Below are positions 8,746 through 16,541 of a stretch of DNA of 39,542 bases, piece after piece. The first letter of the stretch is position 1, and each line of letters begins with the position of its first letter. This DNA comes from Rufibacter ruber (GTDB lineage Bacteria; Bacteroidota; Bacteroidia; Cytophagales; Hymenobacteraceae). Made by a program: the position numbers and the translations under genes. Under the pieces are notes generated by a model. That model did no database searches. It was not told the origin of the DNA and saw nothing but the letters and a program-made list of their open reading frames with translations. The stretch spans positions 1-39,542 of the forward strand of contig NZ_LRMM01000052.1 in the NCBI RefSeq assembly GCF_001647275.1, in the 5' to 3' direction.

Positions 8746-10107
8746 TTATTCTGAAATGGCGGTTGAGGCAAGGTGGCGCTGAGACTCCTGTGTAGAAGTC
8801 ACCACTTCGCCGTACAGGTCAAAGTCTGAGGAGTCTGTGATCTTCACGTGGGTGAAATCGCCCAGGCGCACATAGGTTGACTCTGCCGGCACCAGCACCT
8901 CGTTGTCCACCTCCGGCGAATCATACTGGGTACGGCCTACAAAGTAGCCGCTCTCTTTGCGGTCAAACAGTACCTTGTAGGTGTTGCCCACTTTGGCTTC
9001 GTTCATCTCCATAGAGATGCCCTGCTGCAGCTCCATGATGGCATCTGCGCGCTCCTGTTTCACCTCATCTGGCACGTTGTCTTCCAGGGTATGGGAATGG
9101 GTATTCTCTTCGTGGCTGTACGTAAAAATGCCCAGGCGGTCAAAACGGGTTTCCTCCACCCACTGGTACATCTCCTCAAAATCCTGCTGCGTCTCGCCGG
9201 GGTGGCCGGCAATCAAGGTGGTTCTCAAGGCTATGTCTGGCACCCGCTGTCTTATAGTATCTACCAGTTCCAGCGTGCGGCGCTTGGAGATGCCACGGCG
9301 CATGGTTTTGAGCATATTGTCTGAGATGTGCTGCAGTGGCATGTCCAGGTACTTGCAGATGTTGTCGCGCTCCACCATCACGTCCAGCGCATCCATGGGG
9401 AACTGGCTGGGGTAGGCGTACTGCATGCGTATCCACTCAATGCCGTTCACGTCTGAGAGGCGCTGTAGCAATTCTGCCAGTTTGCGCTCGCCGTAGTGCT
9501 GCAGGCCGTAATAGGTCAAATCCTGGGCAATGAGGATCAGTTCTTTGGTGCCCATGTTGGCCAGACGCGTGGCCTCTGCCACCAGGCTTTCCATGGGGCG
9601 GTCTACGTGCTTGCCGCGCATGAGCGGAATGGCGCAGAATGAGCACGGGCGGTTGCAGCCCTCAGCGATTTTGAAGTAGGCGTAGTGCTTGGGCGTGGTA
9701 ATAAGGCGCTCGCCAATGAGTTCGTGCTTATAGTCGGCCTCCAGGGTCTTGAGCAGCTGCGGCAGCTCCAGGGTACCGAAATACGCGTCTACCTGCGGAA
9801 TCTCTTCCTCCAGGGAGTCTTTGTACCGCTGCGAAAGGCAACCCGTCACGTACAGCTTGTCAATGGCCCCGGCTTCTTTGGCATCGGCGTAGCGGAGAAT
9901 GGTGTCAATGCTTTCCTGCTTGGCGTTGTCAATAAAGCCGCAGGTGTTCACAATGATGATGTTGGCGTCATCTTTCTCTGAGTCATGGGCTACGTCAAAC
10001 TCGTTGGCTTGCAACTGCCCCATGAGCACTTCAGAGTCTACCAGGTTTTTGGAGCAACCCAGCGTGATAACGTTGTATTTGTCTTTTTTAAGCGATCTTA
10101 CTTTCAC
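8746..10107 (-). CDS. rimO: Ribosomal protein S12 methylthiotransferase RimO
   Basis: This radical-SAM enzyme adds a methylthio group to an Asp of ribosomal protein S12. In its 453 aa, the N-terminal UPF0004 domain has its three Fe-S cysteines in LGCSKN, VNTCGF and VTGCLS. The radical-SAM cluster motif CNRPCSFC is at about residue 151, and a C-terminal TRAM domain follows (about 375-440). The start is GTG (MKVRSL), with no better ATG upstream. It follows ftsY on the same strand after a 406-nt gap containing repeats, matching the common Bacteroidota gene order, but the gap and hairpin suggest separate transcription. Confidence 0.95.
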   Translation of the reverse strand: MKVRSLKKDKYNVITLGCSKNLVDSEVLMGQLQANEFDVAHDSEKDDANIIIVNTCGFIDNAKQESIDTILRYADAKEAGAIDKLYVTGCLSQRYKDSLEEEIPQVDAYFGTLELPQLLKTLEADYKHELIGERLITTPKHYAYFKIAEGCNRPCSFCAIPLMRGKHVDRPMESLVAEATRLANMGTKELILIAQDLTYYGLQHYGERKLAELLQRLSDVNGIEWIRMQYAYPSQFPMDALDVMVERDNICKYLDMPLQHISDNMLKTMRRGISKRRTLELVDTIRQRVPDIALRTTLIAGHPGETQQDFEEMYQWVEETRFDRLGIFTYSHEENTHSHTLEDNVPDEVKQERADAIMELQQGISMEMNEAKVGNTYKVLFDRKESGYFVGRTQYDSPEVDNEVLVPAESTYVRLGDFTHVKITDSSDFDLYGEVVTSTQESQRHLASTAISE

Positions 10108-10469
10108 GTGCCTGTCTTTGGGAACTTATGTAGGGAGGCAACAACTAAAACCTGTCAAATGGTTTATTCTGTGCCTATTATTTGAAATCGGGCTTTAAAA
10201 AGCCGAAGTTTTGATTCGTTTCTATTTACTCTGGTTCAAGTTGTTTTACCTTGAACCTACTCCTTTCTGAAGTTTTCAACTTCAGTGAGGCATGGCCTCA
10301 AAAGACGCATTCTTTACTTTTCCTTTCAATTTGCAACCCAGGCAAGTTGACAACTTGCACTATGGGTGGCTCCAAGTTAAAAACCTGAAGCAGAAAAGCT
10401 TTTCTAGTTCGCCCACAAGATCCTTTCAGGATGACAAAAGAAGTGAAGCTGTGGGTAAAAATGCAATGA
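10108..10469. other. Gene-free stretch with several small palindromes
   Basis: No gene is supported. It holds short hairpins: GGTTCAAG..CTTGAACC (10232-10256), CTGAAGTTTTCAACTTCAG (10267-10285) and CAAGTTGACAACTTG (10342-10356). A GATCCTTTCAGGATGACAAA segment also lies near 10420. They look like decayed intergenic repeats upstream of rimO. Confidence 0.45.
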
Positions 10470-10508
10470 CGTTTTTGGCCTGATTTTCTTAAAACAGCCC
10501 AAAAACGG
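10470..10508. repeat. Intergenic two-step palindrome, copy 4
   Basis: CGTTTTTGGCCTGATTTTCTTAAAACAGCCCAAAAACG, with one inner mismatch. It lies 5 nt past the ftsY stop, a terminator-like position. Confidence 0.8.
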
Positions 10509-10513
10509 GAATT

Positions 10514-11473
10514 CTATTTCTTGCTGAACAAAGAATCTACAAACTCGCGCTTGTCAAACACCTGCAGGTCTTCCACCTTCTCGCCCACGCCAATGTATTT
10601 CACCGGAATCTTGAACTCGTCTGAGATGCCAATGATCACGCCGCCTTTGGCAGTACCGTCCAGCTTGGTCACAGCCAGCGCGGTTACCTCAGTGGCTTTG
10701 GTGAACTCGCGGGCCTGGATCACGGCATTTTGGCCGGTGCTGCCGTCTAAGACCAGCAACACTTCCTGCGGCGCGTCTTCAATCACTTTCTGCATCACCC
10801 GCTTGATCTTGGAGAGCTCGTTCATGAGGCCTACTTTGGTGTGCAGACGCCCGGCGGTATCAATGATCACCACGTCGGCGCCCATCTCCACGCCTTTCTT
10901 CACGGCGTCATACGCCACTGAGGCAGGGTCTGTGTTCATGCCGTGGTCAATCACCGGAATGCCCACGCGGTCACCCCATATTTTGAGCTGGTCAACGGCG
11001 GCGGCCCTAAAGGTGTCACCGGCGCCCAACACCACTTTCTTGCCGGCATTGTGAAACTGAGAGGCCAGCTTGCCAATGGTGGTGGTTTTGCCCACACCGT
11101 TTACGCCCACCACCATAATCACGTACGGTTTGCCGCCGGTGTCTGGCAGACTGAAATCTGCCGCCACGCCGCCTTTGTTTTCCTCCAGGAGGCTCATGAT
11201 CTCTTCGCGCAAGATGCGGTCCAGATCTGAGGTGCCCACGTATTTGTCACGGGCCACGCGCTGCTCAATGCGGTCAATGATTTTGACGGTGGTGCCAATT
11301 CCTACGTCAGCATGCACCAGCACGGTCTCCAGTTCATCCAGCACCTCTTCATCCACCTTTGATTTGCCTACTACGGCTTTGCTCAACTGGTCAAAGAAGC
11401 TGGTTTTGGTTTTCTCAAGGCCTTTGTCTAGCGACTCTTTTTTCTCTTTGTTAAAGAAACCGAATAGTGCCAT
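10514..11473 (-). CDS. ftsY: Signal recognition particle receptor FtsY
   Basis: This is the SRP receptor GTPase that docks ribosome-SRP complexes at the inner membrane. A 319-aa protein starting MALFGFFNKEKKES is preferred; the open frame extends 27 codons upstream to 11554, but that extension is not FtsY-like. It has an N domain (about 25-95) and a G domain with GVNGVGKTTTIGKLA, GAGDTFRAAAVDQL, DTAGRLHTK and TKLDGTAKGG. It lacks the long acidic A domain of E. coli, as is usual in Bacteroidota. Upstream on the same strand are DUF4295 and rpmG. Confidence 0.95.
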   Translation of the reverse strand: MALFGFFNKEKKESLDKGLEKTKTSFFDQLSKAVVGKSKVDEEVLDELETVLVHADVGIGTTVKIIDRIEQRVARDKYVGTSDLDRILREEIMSLLEENKGGVAADFSLPDTGGKPYVIMVVGVNGVGKTTTIGKLASQFHNAGKKVVLGAGDTFRAAAVDQLKIWGDRVGIPVIDHGMNTDPASVAYDAVKKGVEMGADVVIIDTAGRLHTKVGLMNELSKIKRVMQKVIEDAPQEVLLVLDGSTGQNAVIQAREFTKATEVTALAVTKLDGTAKGGVIIGISDEFKIPVKYIGVGEKVEDLQVFDKREFVDSLFSKK

Positions 11474-11581
11474 AGCGGGAACGGGGCTGGTAATGGTGGA
11501 AATGGTATAAACGGGAATATACCAAAAAAGTCCCACGTACAGAGGGACTTTCATGGGTATATCTTAAAGCGATAACGGCAA

Positions 11582-11734
11582 TTACTTTTTCAGGGCGTCC
11601 TGTACTTGGTCAATAGGCACCATTTCTTCTCTAAAGGTGTAAGCACCCGTCTTAGGTGACTTTACCGCTTTGATTACTTTCGCCCAGTCTTTACCAGTGG
11701 CGGTCTTCAGGGTTGCAACTACTTTCTTAGCCAT
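11582..11734 (-). CDS. DUF4295 family small basic protein
   Basis: A 50-aa protein, MAKKVVATLKTATGKDW...ending VQDALKK, too short for usual gene calling. It is recognised from its sequence type and position: Bacteroidota genomes carry this small DUF4295 protein between rpmG and ftsY. It starts 2 nt after the rpmG stop and is therefore in the same operon. It is lysine-rich and may be associated with the ribosome, but this is inferred only from neighbours. No catalytic motif is visible. Confidence 0.9.
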   Translation of the reverse strand: MAKKVVATLKTATGKDWAKVIKAVKSPKTGAYTFREEMVPIDQVQDALKK

Positions 11735-11736
11735 GG

Positions 11737-11925
11737 TTATTTAATCTCTTTATGTACAGTTACTTTCTTCATGAACGGGTTGTACTTCTTCATCTCCATA
11801 CGCTCTGGAGTGTTCTTTCTGTTTTTGGTAGTGATATACCGAGACATACCAGGTACGCCGGAGTTTTTCTGCTCAGTGCACTCCAAAATCACCTGAACTC
11901 TATTGCCTTTAGCTTTCTTTGCCAT
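11737..11925 (-). CDS. rpmG: 50S ribosomal protein L33
   Basis: A 62-aa protein with the L33 signature ([10 protein letters not shown], then [23 protein letters not shown]). The usual paired zinc cysteines are absent: one Cys remains in LECTE, and the C-terminal CxxC is replaced by the [10 protein letters not shown] region. This marks a zinc-independent L33. It is first in an operon with DUF4295 and ftsY, and a near-perfect promoter lies upstream at 11954-11985. Confidence 0.95.
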   Translation of the reverse strand: MAKKAKGNRVQVILECTEQKNSGVPGMSRYITTKNRKNTPERMEMKKYNPFMKKVTVHKEIK

Positions 11926-11953
11926 CGCGAAGTTGATTTTTTATTTAGGACTG

Positions 11954-11985
11954 CAAATATACAGGCTTAGTAATTGAATTACAAA
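11954..11985 (-). promoter_or_regulatory. Canonical Bacteroidota promoter for rpmG operon
   Basis: On the minus strand the sequence has TTTG, a 20-nt spacer, then TATATTTG. This matches the primary-sigma consensus TTTG-N19-21-TAnnTTTG in both boxes and spacing. The -7 box ends 28 nt upstream of the rpmG ATG. It is the best promoter in the window. Confidence 0.85.
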
Positions 11986-12010
11986 TAGGTTGCCACTTTT
12001 TTATGAGCGT

Positions 12011-12136
12011 ATCAGGTAGCACGTATCCAATAGCGAGACTTTCTCAGTCAAGATTTCCGTTTTCGGCCTGTTTTGGCCAAAACAGGCAGAAAACAGGATC
12101 CCTAAATCTTGCTACCTGATTCACACTACGTGCTAC
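12011..12136. repeat. Repeat element with inverted ends (TAGCACGTA type)
   Basis: ATCAGGTAGC (12011-12020) is exactly inverted at 12111-12120, and GTAGCACGTA (12016-12025) is exactly inverted at 12127-12136. A CTGTTTT palindrome is nested inside. A related element is at 17984-18097. Confidence 0.55.
12058..12097. repeat. Intergenic two-step palindrome, copy 5
   Basis: CGTTTTCGGCCTGTTTTGGCCAAAACAGGCAGAAAACAGG. It lies 40 nt past the stop of the aminopeptidase gene, nested in the 12011-12136 element. Confidence 0.8.
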
Positions 12137-13756
12137 TCACTTCAGCTCCGGCAGCTTGAAACTGTCTAACGGACTGGGTTTGGCCATAGTGGCCTCTATG
12201 TCTTTCACCGTGCGGGGCGCGCCACTAGAAAGGTTCTCCCAGCCTTTCTCAGTAATGAGCACATCGTCTTCAATGCGTATGCCTATGCCCCACCATTTCT
12301 TGTCACACGGGCTCCCGTCCGGAATGTAAATACCAGGCTCCACCGTGATCACCGTGTTGGGCTTAAAGGCCCCGTAGGTGCCGCGGTCATGCACATCCAG
12401 TCCCAGATAATGGGAGACACCGTGCATGGTGTAGCGGCGGGCCTCTTCGGGGTTCTTGATAATGCCCAGTTTCACCAGCCCTTCTGCCATTACTTTTTGG
12501 GCGGCGGCATTGGGCGCGTTAAACTCATTGCCTACTTTGCATTCTTTGAAACCGGCTTCCTGCGCGGCATACACCAGTTCATATATCTGCTTCTGGTCTG
12601 GCGTGAACTTACCGTTGGCCGGAATAGTCCGGGTCACATCAGCCGTATAGCCGTGGTACTCGGCACCCAGGTCCATCAGCACCAGGTCATTGCCCAGCTT
12701 AGGGCGCTCGTTTTCAATATAGTGCAGAATGCAGCCGTTGTTGCCCGCACCTACAATAGACGGATAGCCCTCATACTCGGCCCCGTACTTTTTGTACACG
12801 AACTCGTGAATGCCCTGCACTTCGGTCTCAGACATATTGGGGTGCATGGCTTTCATCACCTCTACCTGCCCAATGGCCGACATGGCAATGGCCTTGCGGA
12901 GCAGCTTCATCTCGTCAGGGGTCTTCACCTCCCGCATCTCGCTCAGCTTCTCCTCCAGAAAGCCGGTATCTACTTTCTCCTGCGGAACCTTGGCTGCCAA
13001 CGCTGCCCTAGCCGCCGCATCTTTGGCGTTCACGTAGGCTTTCAGGAAAGTATTGTTGGCCAGGGCCGGATTAGCCGCCATCTGGCGCTTCACCTCTTCC
13101 TGCACCCGTGGCCCCGCCTGAGCATCATACTGGCTAATGATCTGGTACACCTGCTGGTGCGCAAAGCCCTGCCCCGGCACCAGCCCTACCTTCTGGCGGA
13201 ACTGCGCCACCAGATCATGCAGATCAGCGGGGTTAGACGGGTCGTTGCGCAGATCATGCGGCAGATCCAGAAGAAAGATGCGGTCAAAGGCCGCCGTGTC
13301 CAGCTTGAAGCCTGCAAACGAAGTGGCCGGAAGCGCGTAGGTCAACCCCAGTTGCTGCTTCACCCCTTCCTCACCCAGGCGTTTGCCCGTCCAGGACTCG
13401 GCCTGCGGGTTACGGGGCTGCGCGAAGAAAACTTCCTGGGTAGCCACCCCATTGATCATGAACTGGTCTGAGAATAGCAGCAGCACCGCATTGGGCTCCC
13501 GATACCCGGTGAGGTAGTAAAAGTCTGGGTGCTGGTGGAAGTGGAAATCCACGTCATTGGCGCGGTTCCTGAGCGGATTGGAAAAGAAAACGGCAACGGA
13601 GTTGGCCGGCAGCTGTTGCCGCAGGGCCTCTCTCCGTTGCCGGTGAAATTCTTTATCCAGGAAATCCGCGGGTTTGTCTGGTCCGCCAGATTGCGCGGCC
13701 ACTCCCAGCGGAAGCGACACAAGTACTATTAGACATAGGTGTCGCAGAGATCTCAT
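12137..13756 (-). CDS. Secreted Xaa-Pro aminopeptidase (M24B)
   Basis: This metallopeptidase removes N-terminal residues before proline. In its 539 aa, a Sec signal peptide (residues 1-21, cut after GVAAQ) predicts periplasmic location. An N-terminal aminopeptidase-P domain (about 35-220) precedes the pita-bread M24 domain, whose metal ligands are visible in LMDLGAEYHGYTADVTRT (two Asp), TMHGVSHYLGLDVHD (His), TVEPGIYIP (Glu) and GIGIRIEDD (Glu). It starts 8 nt after the rpmB stop, so it is probably co-transcribed with rpmB. It separates rpmB from rpmG, which are usually adjacent in this phylum. Confidence 0.92.
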   Translation of the reverse strand: MRSLRHLCLIVLVSLPLGVAAQSGGPDKPADFLDKEFHRQRREALRQQLPANSVAVFFSNPLRNRANDVDFHFHQHPDFYYLTGYREPNAVLLLFSDQFMINGVATQEVFFAQPRNPQAESWTGKRLGEEGVKQQLGLTYALPATSFAGFKLDTAAFDRIFLLDLPHDLRNDPSNPADLHDLVAQFRQKVGLVPGQGFAHQQVYQIISQYDAQAGPRVQEEVKRQMAANPALANNTFLKAYVNAKDAAARAALAAKVPQEKVDTGFLEEKLSEMREVKTPDEMKLLRKAIAMSAIGQVEVMKAMHPNMSETEVQGIHEFVYKKYGAEYEGYPSIVGAGNNGCILHYIENERPKLGNDLVLMDLGAEYHGYTADVTRTIPANGKFTPDQKQIYELVYAAQEAGFKECKVGNEFNAPNAAAQKVMAEGLVKLGIIKNPEEARRYTMHGVSHYLGLDVHDRGTYGAFKPNTVITVEPGIYIPDGSPCDKKWWGIGIRIEDDVLITEKGWENLSSGAPRTVKDIEATMAKPSPLDSFKLPELK

Positions 13757-13764
13757 GGCAGAGA

Positions 13765-14004
13765 TTAGTATACGATGTAGCCTTGCTCTTTGGCTTTTTT
13801 CAACACCGCGTTGATCCCGTTTTTAGAGATGGTGCGCAGCGCAGACGTAGAAACTTTCAACGTTACCCAAGCATCTTCTTCTGGGATGTAGAAACGTTTT
13901 TTCTGCAGGTTAGGGTAGAATCTACGCTTGGTTTTATTGTTAGCGTGAGACACGTTGTTACCAACTTGTACTCTTTTACCGGTTAAATCACAAACTCTTG
14001 CCAT
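13765..14004 (-). CDS. rpmB: 50S ribosomal protein L28
   Basis: A 79-aa protein starting [21 protein letters not shown], the conserved L28 N-terminus. The open frame extends 15 codons upstream, but homologs begin at MARVC. It contains the [15 protein letters not shown] segment and a C-terminal [13 protein letters not shown]. It is followed closely by the aminopeptidase gene. Confidence 0.96.
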   Translation of the reverse strand: MARVCDLTGKRVQVGNNVSHANNKTKRRFYPNLQKKRFYIPEEDAWVTLKVSTSALRTISKNGINAVLKKAKEQGYIVY

Positions 14005-14114
14005 TTTATCGTAAGTATCGTTTATTTCAAAAGGGACGCAAATATCCACAAAAATTCATACAAAGTCAAAACCCACCGTAAACTTTTTTCTTTAATCTCT
14101 TCTAAAAAAGCGCC

Positions 14115-14312
14115 TTATCCTGCCTCAGCGCTACTAGCACTTGCGTCATTTGCTGTCTTTTTTGGGTCTTTCCTAAAACCGTAGGGGCAATGTGTGCACC
14201 CGCTCTGGCAGCAGTAGCCCCGCCGCAGATGGTATTGCGCTGTGAACACCATGAGCCCCTCTGCATTGTAGTAGAAGTCTCCGGGCTCCAGGGGCATGGG
14301 TTTGGGTTTCAT
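14115..14312 (-). CDS. DUF5522 cysteine-motif protein
   Basis: A 65-aa protein (MKPKPMPLEPGDFYYN..) with the core FTAQYHLRRGYCCQSGCTH and CPYGFRK. The pattern CC-x3-C-x2-C suggests a bound metal or Fe-S cluster and is typical of small DUF5522 proteins in Bacteroidota, related to the oxidoreductase-like CCGSGC family. Biochemical function is unknown. The open frame extends to a further ATG at 14423, but that extension is low-complexity and runs toward a repeat, so the start at 14312 is preferred. The tail after the motif is short and Ala/Ser-rich. Confidence 0.75.
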   Translation of the reverse strand: MKPKPMPLEPGDFYYNAEGLMVFTAQYHLRRGYCCQSGCTHCPYGFRKDPKKTANDASASSAEAG

Positions 14313-14410
14313 CCCGGCAAAGATAGGAGAGCCGCTGCGGTTTTGAAACTTCTGCGTTGCTGAAAGGGCTAAGGGTTTGAAATGTTGCAGTGGCGGTGTG
14401 GGGATGTGTG

Positions 14411-14675
14411 GTTTGTTGTTCACATGGCTTTGGCGTTTGCTCTGGCACAGAAACCCTTTCCTTTTTCACCTTTTTTTGAATGTGTGGTTTGCTGTTTCCC
14501 TGGCTTAGCCGTTTGCTCTGGCGCCTCACTGACTGCTTTGTTTCATTGCTGCTGTTGGAATGCTTTGTTTGCTGTTCCCTTGGCTGTACCGGTTGCTCCG
14601 GTGCCTCACTAGCTGTTTTGTTTCATTGCTGCTGTTGGAATGCTTTGTTTGCTGTTCCCTTGGCTGTACCGGTTG
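14411..14675. repeat. 80-bp tandem repeat
   Basis: Units start at 14411 (diverged, 76 bp), 14487, 14567 and 14647 (partial, 29 bp). The 14567 and 14487 units share their last 27 bases exactly (GTTTCATTGCTGCTG.. to GCTTT), and the partial unit equals the first 29 bases of the 14567 unit. The 80-bp period is not a multiple of three, which argues against a coding repeat. Confidence 0.85.
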
Positions 14676-14739
14676 ACGCTCAGTTTTACCAACTGTACTG
14701 TTTCATCTTTTCCGGTAAGCGCTCACGGCCGCGGGGCCC

Positions 14740-14830
14740 GTCCTGGGGGTGAGCACTGCTGTTAAAACTAGGCCCTCCGGCCTTGCCGCTGGCGCGGCAC
14801 CGTATTAACAGAGGCGCTCACCCCCAGGAC
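14740..14830. repeat. 15-bp perfect inverted repeat pair
   Basis: GTCCTGGGGGTGAGC at 14740-14754 is exactly inverted at 14816-14830. The 61-bp interior is GC-rich and contains smaller self-complementary pieces (GTTAA / TTAAC, GCCGCTGGCGCGGC). Confidence 0.7.
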
Positions 14831-15050
14831 TGGTTTAGGTTCCATTGCTGCTATTGCTTTTCTTGATGTAGATTGTTTGCAGGTTAGTGCTGTAGTTCCG
14901 CTAGCCTGGGGCGAGCCCGTGCTGCGCACATCAGCCGGAGGCAGAAGTGTTAAAAGGGGAGTAGCAATGGCAGAAGTGAGTACTGGGAGCAGAAGTGCCG
15001 GCAGCTGAAGCAAATAGGAGCAATCTCGTAAGTAGAAGAATTGAAACAGT

Positions 15051-15098
15051 CATTGTGTTTCTGGCCTGTTTTCAGGAAAACAGGCCAGAAACGCAATG
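15051..15098. repeat. Intergenic two-step palindrome, copy 6
   Basis: This is the most symmetric copy. CATTGTGTTTCTGGCCTGTTTTC pairs with the right arm ending GGCCAGAAACGCAATG with one mismatch. The outer CATTG/CAATG extension is specific to this locus. Confidence 0.85.
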
Positions 15099-15113
15099 GC
15101 GTTTTCTCCCGCG

Positions 15114-15137
15114 CTGGCGCGAGTCTCCAGACTCGTG
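15114..15137. repeat. 24-nt repeat with GAGTCTCCAGACTC hairpin
   Basis: The 24 bases CTGGCGCGAGTCTCCAGACT + CGTG are identical to 19781-19804. A palindrome GAGTCT-CC-AGACTC forms its centre. Confidence 0.75.
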
Positions 15138-15405
15138 CCTGGTGATGATGGGGAGTCTCTGACTGCCCTCGCTGCCGGGCAGCGACCATGCGCAGTGCTG
15201 ATTTACCCGTGCTGGATTGCCTTAACGGATTAAATGACTCAGAACTATAGACTCAGGACTCCTTTCGTTATTCCCCTTTTAAAGGGGGCGAAGGGGGACT
15301 CACCGCTTGAGGGGAGAAAGAGAGGGGTGTTCACCAGCCGGGCCACGCATAGCTGATCCATACATTACAGACGAACGGGTATATCACTCACGCATAGCGG
15401 TTACT

Positions 15406-15434
15406 CCCCTCCTTGGAGGGGTAGGGGTGGGTTT
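15406..15434. repeat. CCCCTCCTTGGAGGGG-type intergenic repeat
   Basis: A palindrome CCCCTCC-TT-GGAGGGG is followed by TAGGGGTGGGTTT. It is related, in reverse orientation, to 19920-19947 and, in general form, to the 21827-22007 arms. Confidence 0.65.
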
Positions 15435-15561
15435 TACGCATTCCAATCACCCCGCGGTTCCCGGCAAGCCTGGAGACTATCCTCATCCCATGATACGAGA
15501 CGGGAGCCTTGCGCCAGTTCCTCTGTTTAAAATCATCAATTAAACACTCAGCAATTGCTCT

Positions 15562-15599
15562 AAAGACCTCGCAGCGTCTGGAGGACCTGCGAGCGTCTG
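15562..15599. repeat. 38-bp GACCTCGCAGCGTCT repeat
   Basis: AAAGACCTCGCAGCGTCT..GACCTGCGAGCGTCTG. It is nearly identical to the reverse complement of 19850-19887, differing only in a few central bases. It contains two near-direct copies of AGACCTsGCrGCGTCT. Confidence 0.75.
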
Positions 15600-15600
15600 C

Positions 15601-15657
15601 AGCCTTTCCTGTTTTCGGCCTGTTTTTGAGAAAACAGCTCAAAAACAGGAAAAGGCT
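15601..15657. repeat. Intergenic two-step palindrome, copy 7 (core 15609-15648)
   Basis: The core is CTGTTTTCGGCCTGTTTTTGAGAAAACAGCTCAAAAACAG. The stem is lengthened by AGCCTTTC / GAAAAGGCT, specific to this locus. It lies about 55 nt past the stop of the 15711-15998 gene. Confidence 0.8.
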
Positions 15658-15710
15658 GCTCTTTGCAGAACAGCCTTCACCTTGACAGCACTGCCGCAGG
15701 GGCAAGCTTC

Positions 15711-15998
15711 TTATTTCCCTCTGTCTGACTGGTTGTCACTGGGGTTACTGCGGGGGCGGTCCCCACCATCGCCGTAGGCACGGTTCACGCCTTCGCGGTT
15801 ATTGTTGCCGCCTCTGGAGAGGTTCTGCTCGCTCTGGATGCTAGTCCCATTGCTGTTGGTGAAATATTTGCTTTCTGGGTCAGTCTGGGTAGGAGGCACT
15901 AAGGAGTTGGGGTCGGTATTATCCTGGAACCCGCCTTTTTTATTGGCTTCCTCGTTCTGCCCTTTTTGGTTGGTATCATTGGTTTTATCGGCGCTCAT
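15711..15998 (-). CDS. Small disordered hydrophilic protein
   Basis: A 95-aa protein, very rich in Asn, Asp, Gly, Gln and Ser, with no hydrophobic stretch. It is predicted to be intrinsically disordered, and I do not recognise a family. The start is supported by an AGGAGG 4 nt before the ATG, an unusually strong Shine-Dalgarno sequence for Bacteroidota, and by a TACTTTTG -7 box upstream. A palindrome follows the stop. It resembles stress-type hydrophilic proteins in composition only; that is not a functional assignment. Confidence 0.7.
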   Translation of the reverse strand: MSADKTNDTNQKGQNEEANKKGGFQDNTDPNSLVPPTQTDPESKYFTNSNGTSIQSEQNLSRGGNNNREGVNRAYGDGGDRPRSNPSDNQSDRGK

Positions 15999-16046
15999 AT
16001 ATCCTCCTTTTTGGTTAAGTGATAGTTACTATACGGGCGCCTTGGC

Positions 16047-16054
16047 CAAAAGTA
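16047..16054 (-). promoter_or_regulatory. Possible -7 box for the 15711-15998 gene
   Basis: TACTTTTG on the minus strand fits TAnnTTTG and lies 48 nt upstream of the start codon. No TTTG is seen at the proper -33 spacing. Confidence 0.35.
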
Positions 16055-16063
16055 TATCACTTT

Positions 16064-16377
16064 TCAACTAAAAGCCAGGACCAGGATCACCAGCAGCGTG
16101 GGCAGCGAGAGGTAAAACCAGAACATGACGTGCCGGCGGTACTGGCGCGGCACCTGTGAGCTGGCAAGGAGCAGGGCGCTGACCAGCACCCCCATGTAGA
16201 TCAGGATGAAGTACATGACCTTGTTCCAGTTGCGCACAATGGCGCCCCTTGCGCCTCTACCTCCGGATCAGTGGGGATCAGCCAGTAAACCAGACCATAA
16301 TACACCACCACTTCTAACGCCAGGAACACCACCGCCCCTACAAAAACGGCCAGCGCCGTTTGCTGTTTCTTCTCCAT
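16064..16377 (-). pseudogene. Small three-helix membrane protein, frameshifted
   Basis: The ATG at 16377 opens MEKKQQTALAVFVGAVVF.. with one membrane helix, but that frame stops at a TGA near 16204. From about 16240 another frame continues with IVRNWNKVMYFILIYMGVL.. and two more helices, ending at a TGA at 16064. Joining them needs one extra base near CAAGGGGCG (about 16241-16250), giving about 104 aa with helices near residues 10-32, 53-73 and 82-103. It is either a genuine 1-base deletion or a sequencing error. The family is not recognised. Confidence 0.6.
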
Positions 16378-16541
16378 TACTGTTTATTTGCCCTTCCAAC
16401 CTAAATAAATATCAGAAGAAATTCCTGTTTTTTTTAGGCTGCGCCCACACCTGCCGTCAGAAACTGAAGAAAATAGCACAAAAAGAAGTCTTTACGCTGT
16501 ATCTTAACCCAGCTGGCGCAAATTTTGCCACCACTTTTGCT

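Larger units (their letters stand above)
14313..15710. other. 1.4-kb repeat-rich gene-free region
   Basis: No credible gene. It holds an 80-bp tandem repeat, a 15-bp inverted repeat, palindromes and pieces of at least three other repeat families, annotated separately. Open frames here (for example Leu/Cys-rich ones across the tandem repeat) change frame from unit to unit and are not coding. Confidence 0.7.

Noticed and set aside
10514-11554. FtsY start at 11554
   Set aside because: The 27-residue extension is hydrophobic and not FtsY-like. MALFGFFNKEKK at 11473 is the usual N-terminus.
12389-13471. 360-codon plus-strand open frame opposite the aminopeptidase
   Set aside because: It is an antisense shadow. 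The minus-strand gene has all M24 metal ligands.
14382-14752. Leu/Cys-rich open frames over the 80-bp repeat
   Set aside because: The period is not a multiple of three, so frames change between units. The composition is that of the repeat.
15601-15657. Regularly spaced palindromes as a possible CRISPR array
   Set aside because: Copies are 0.3-3.6 kb apart, not at spacer distance, and no cas genes are present.
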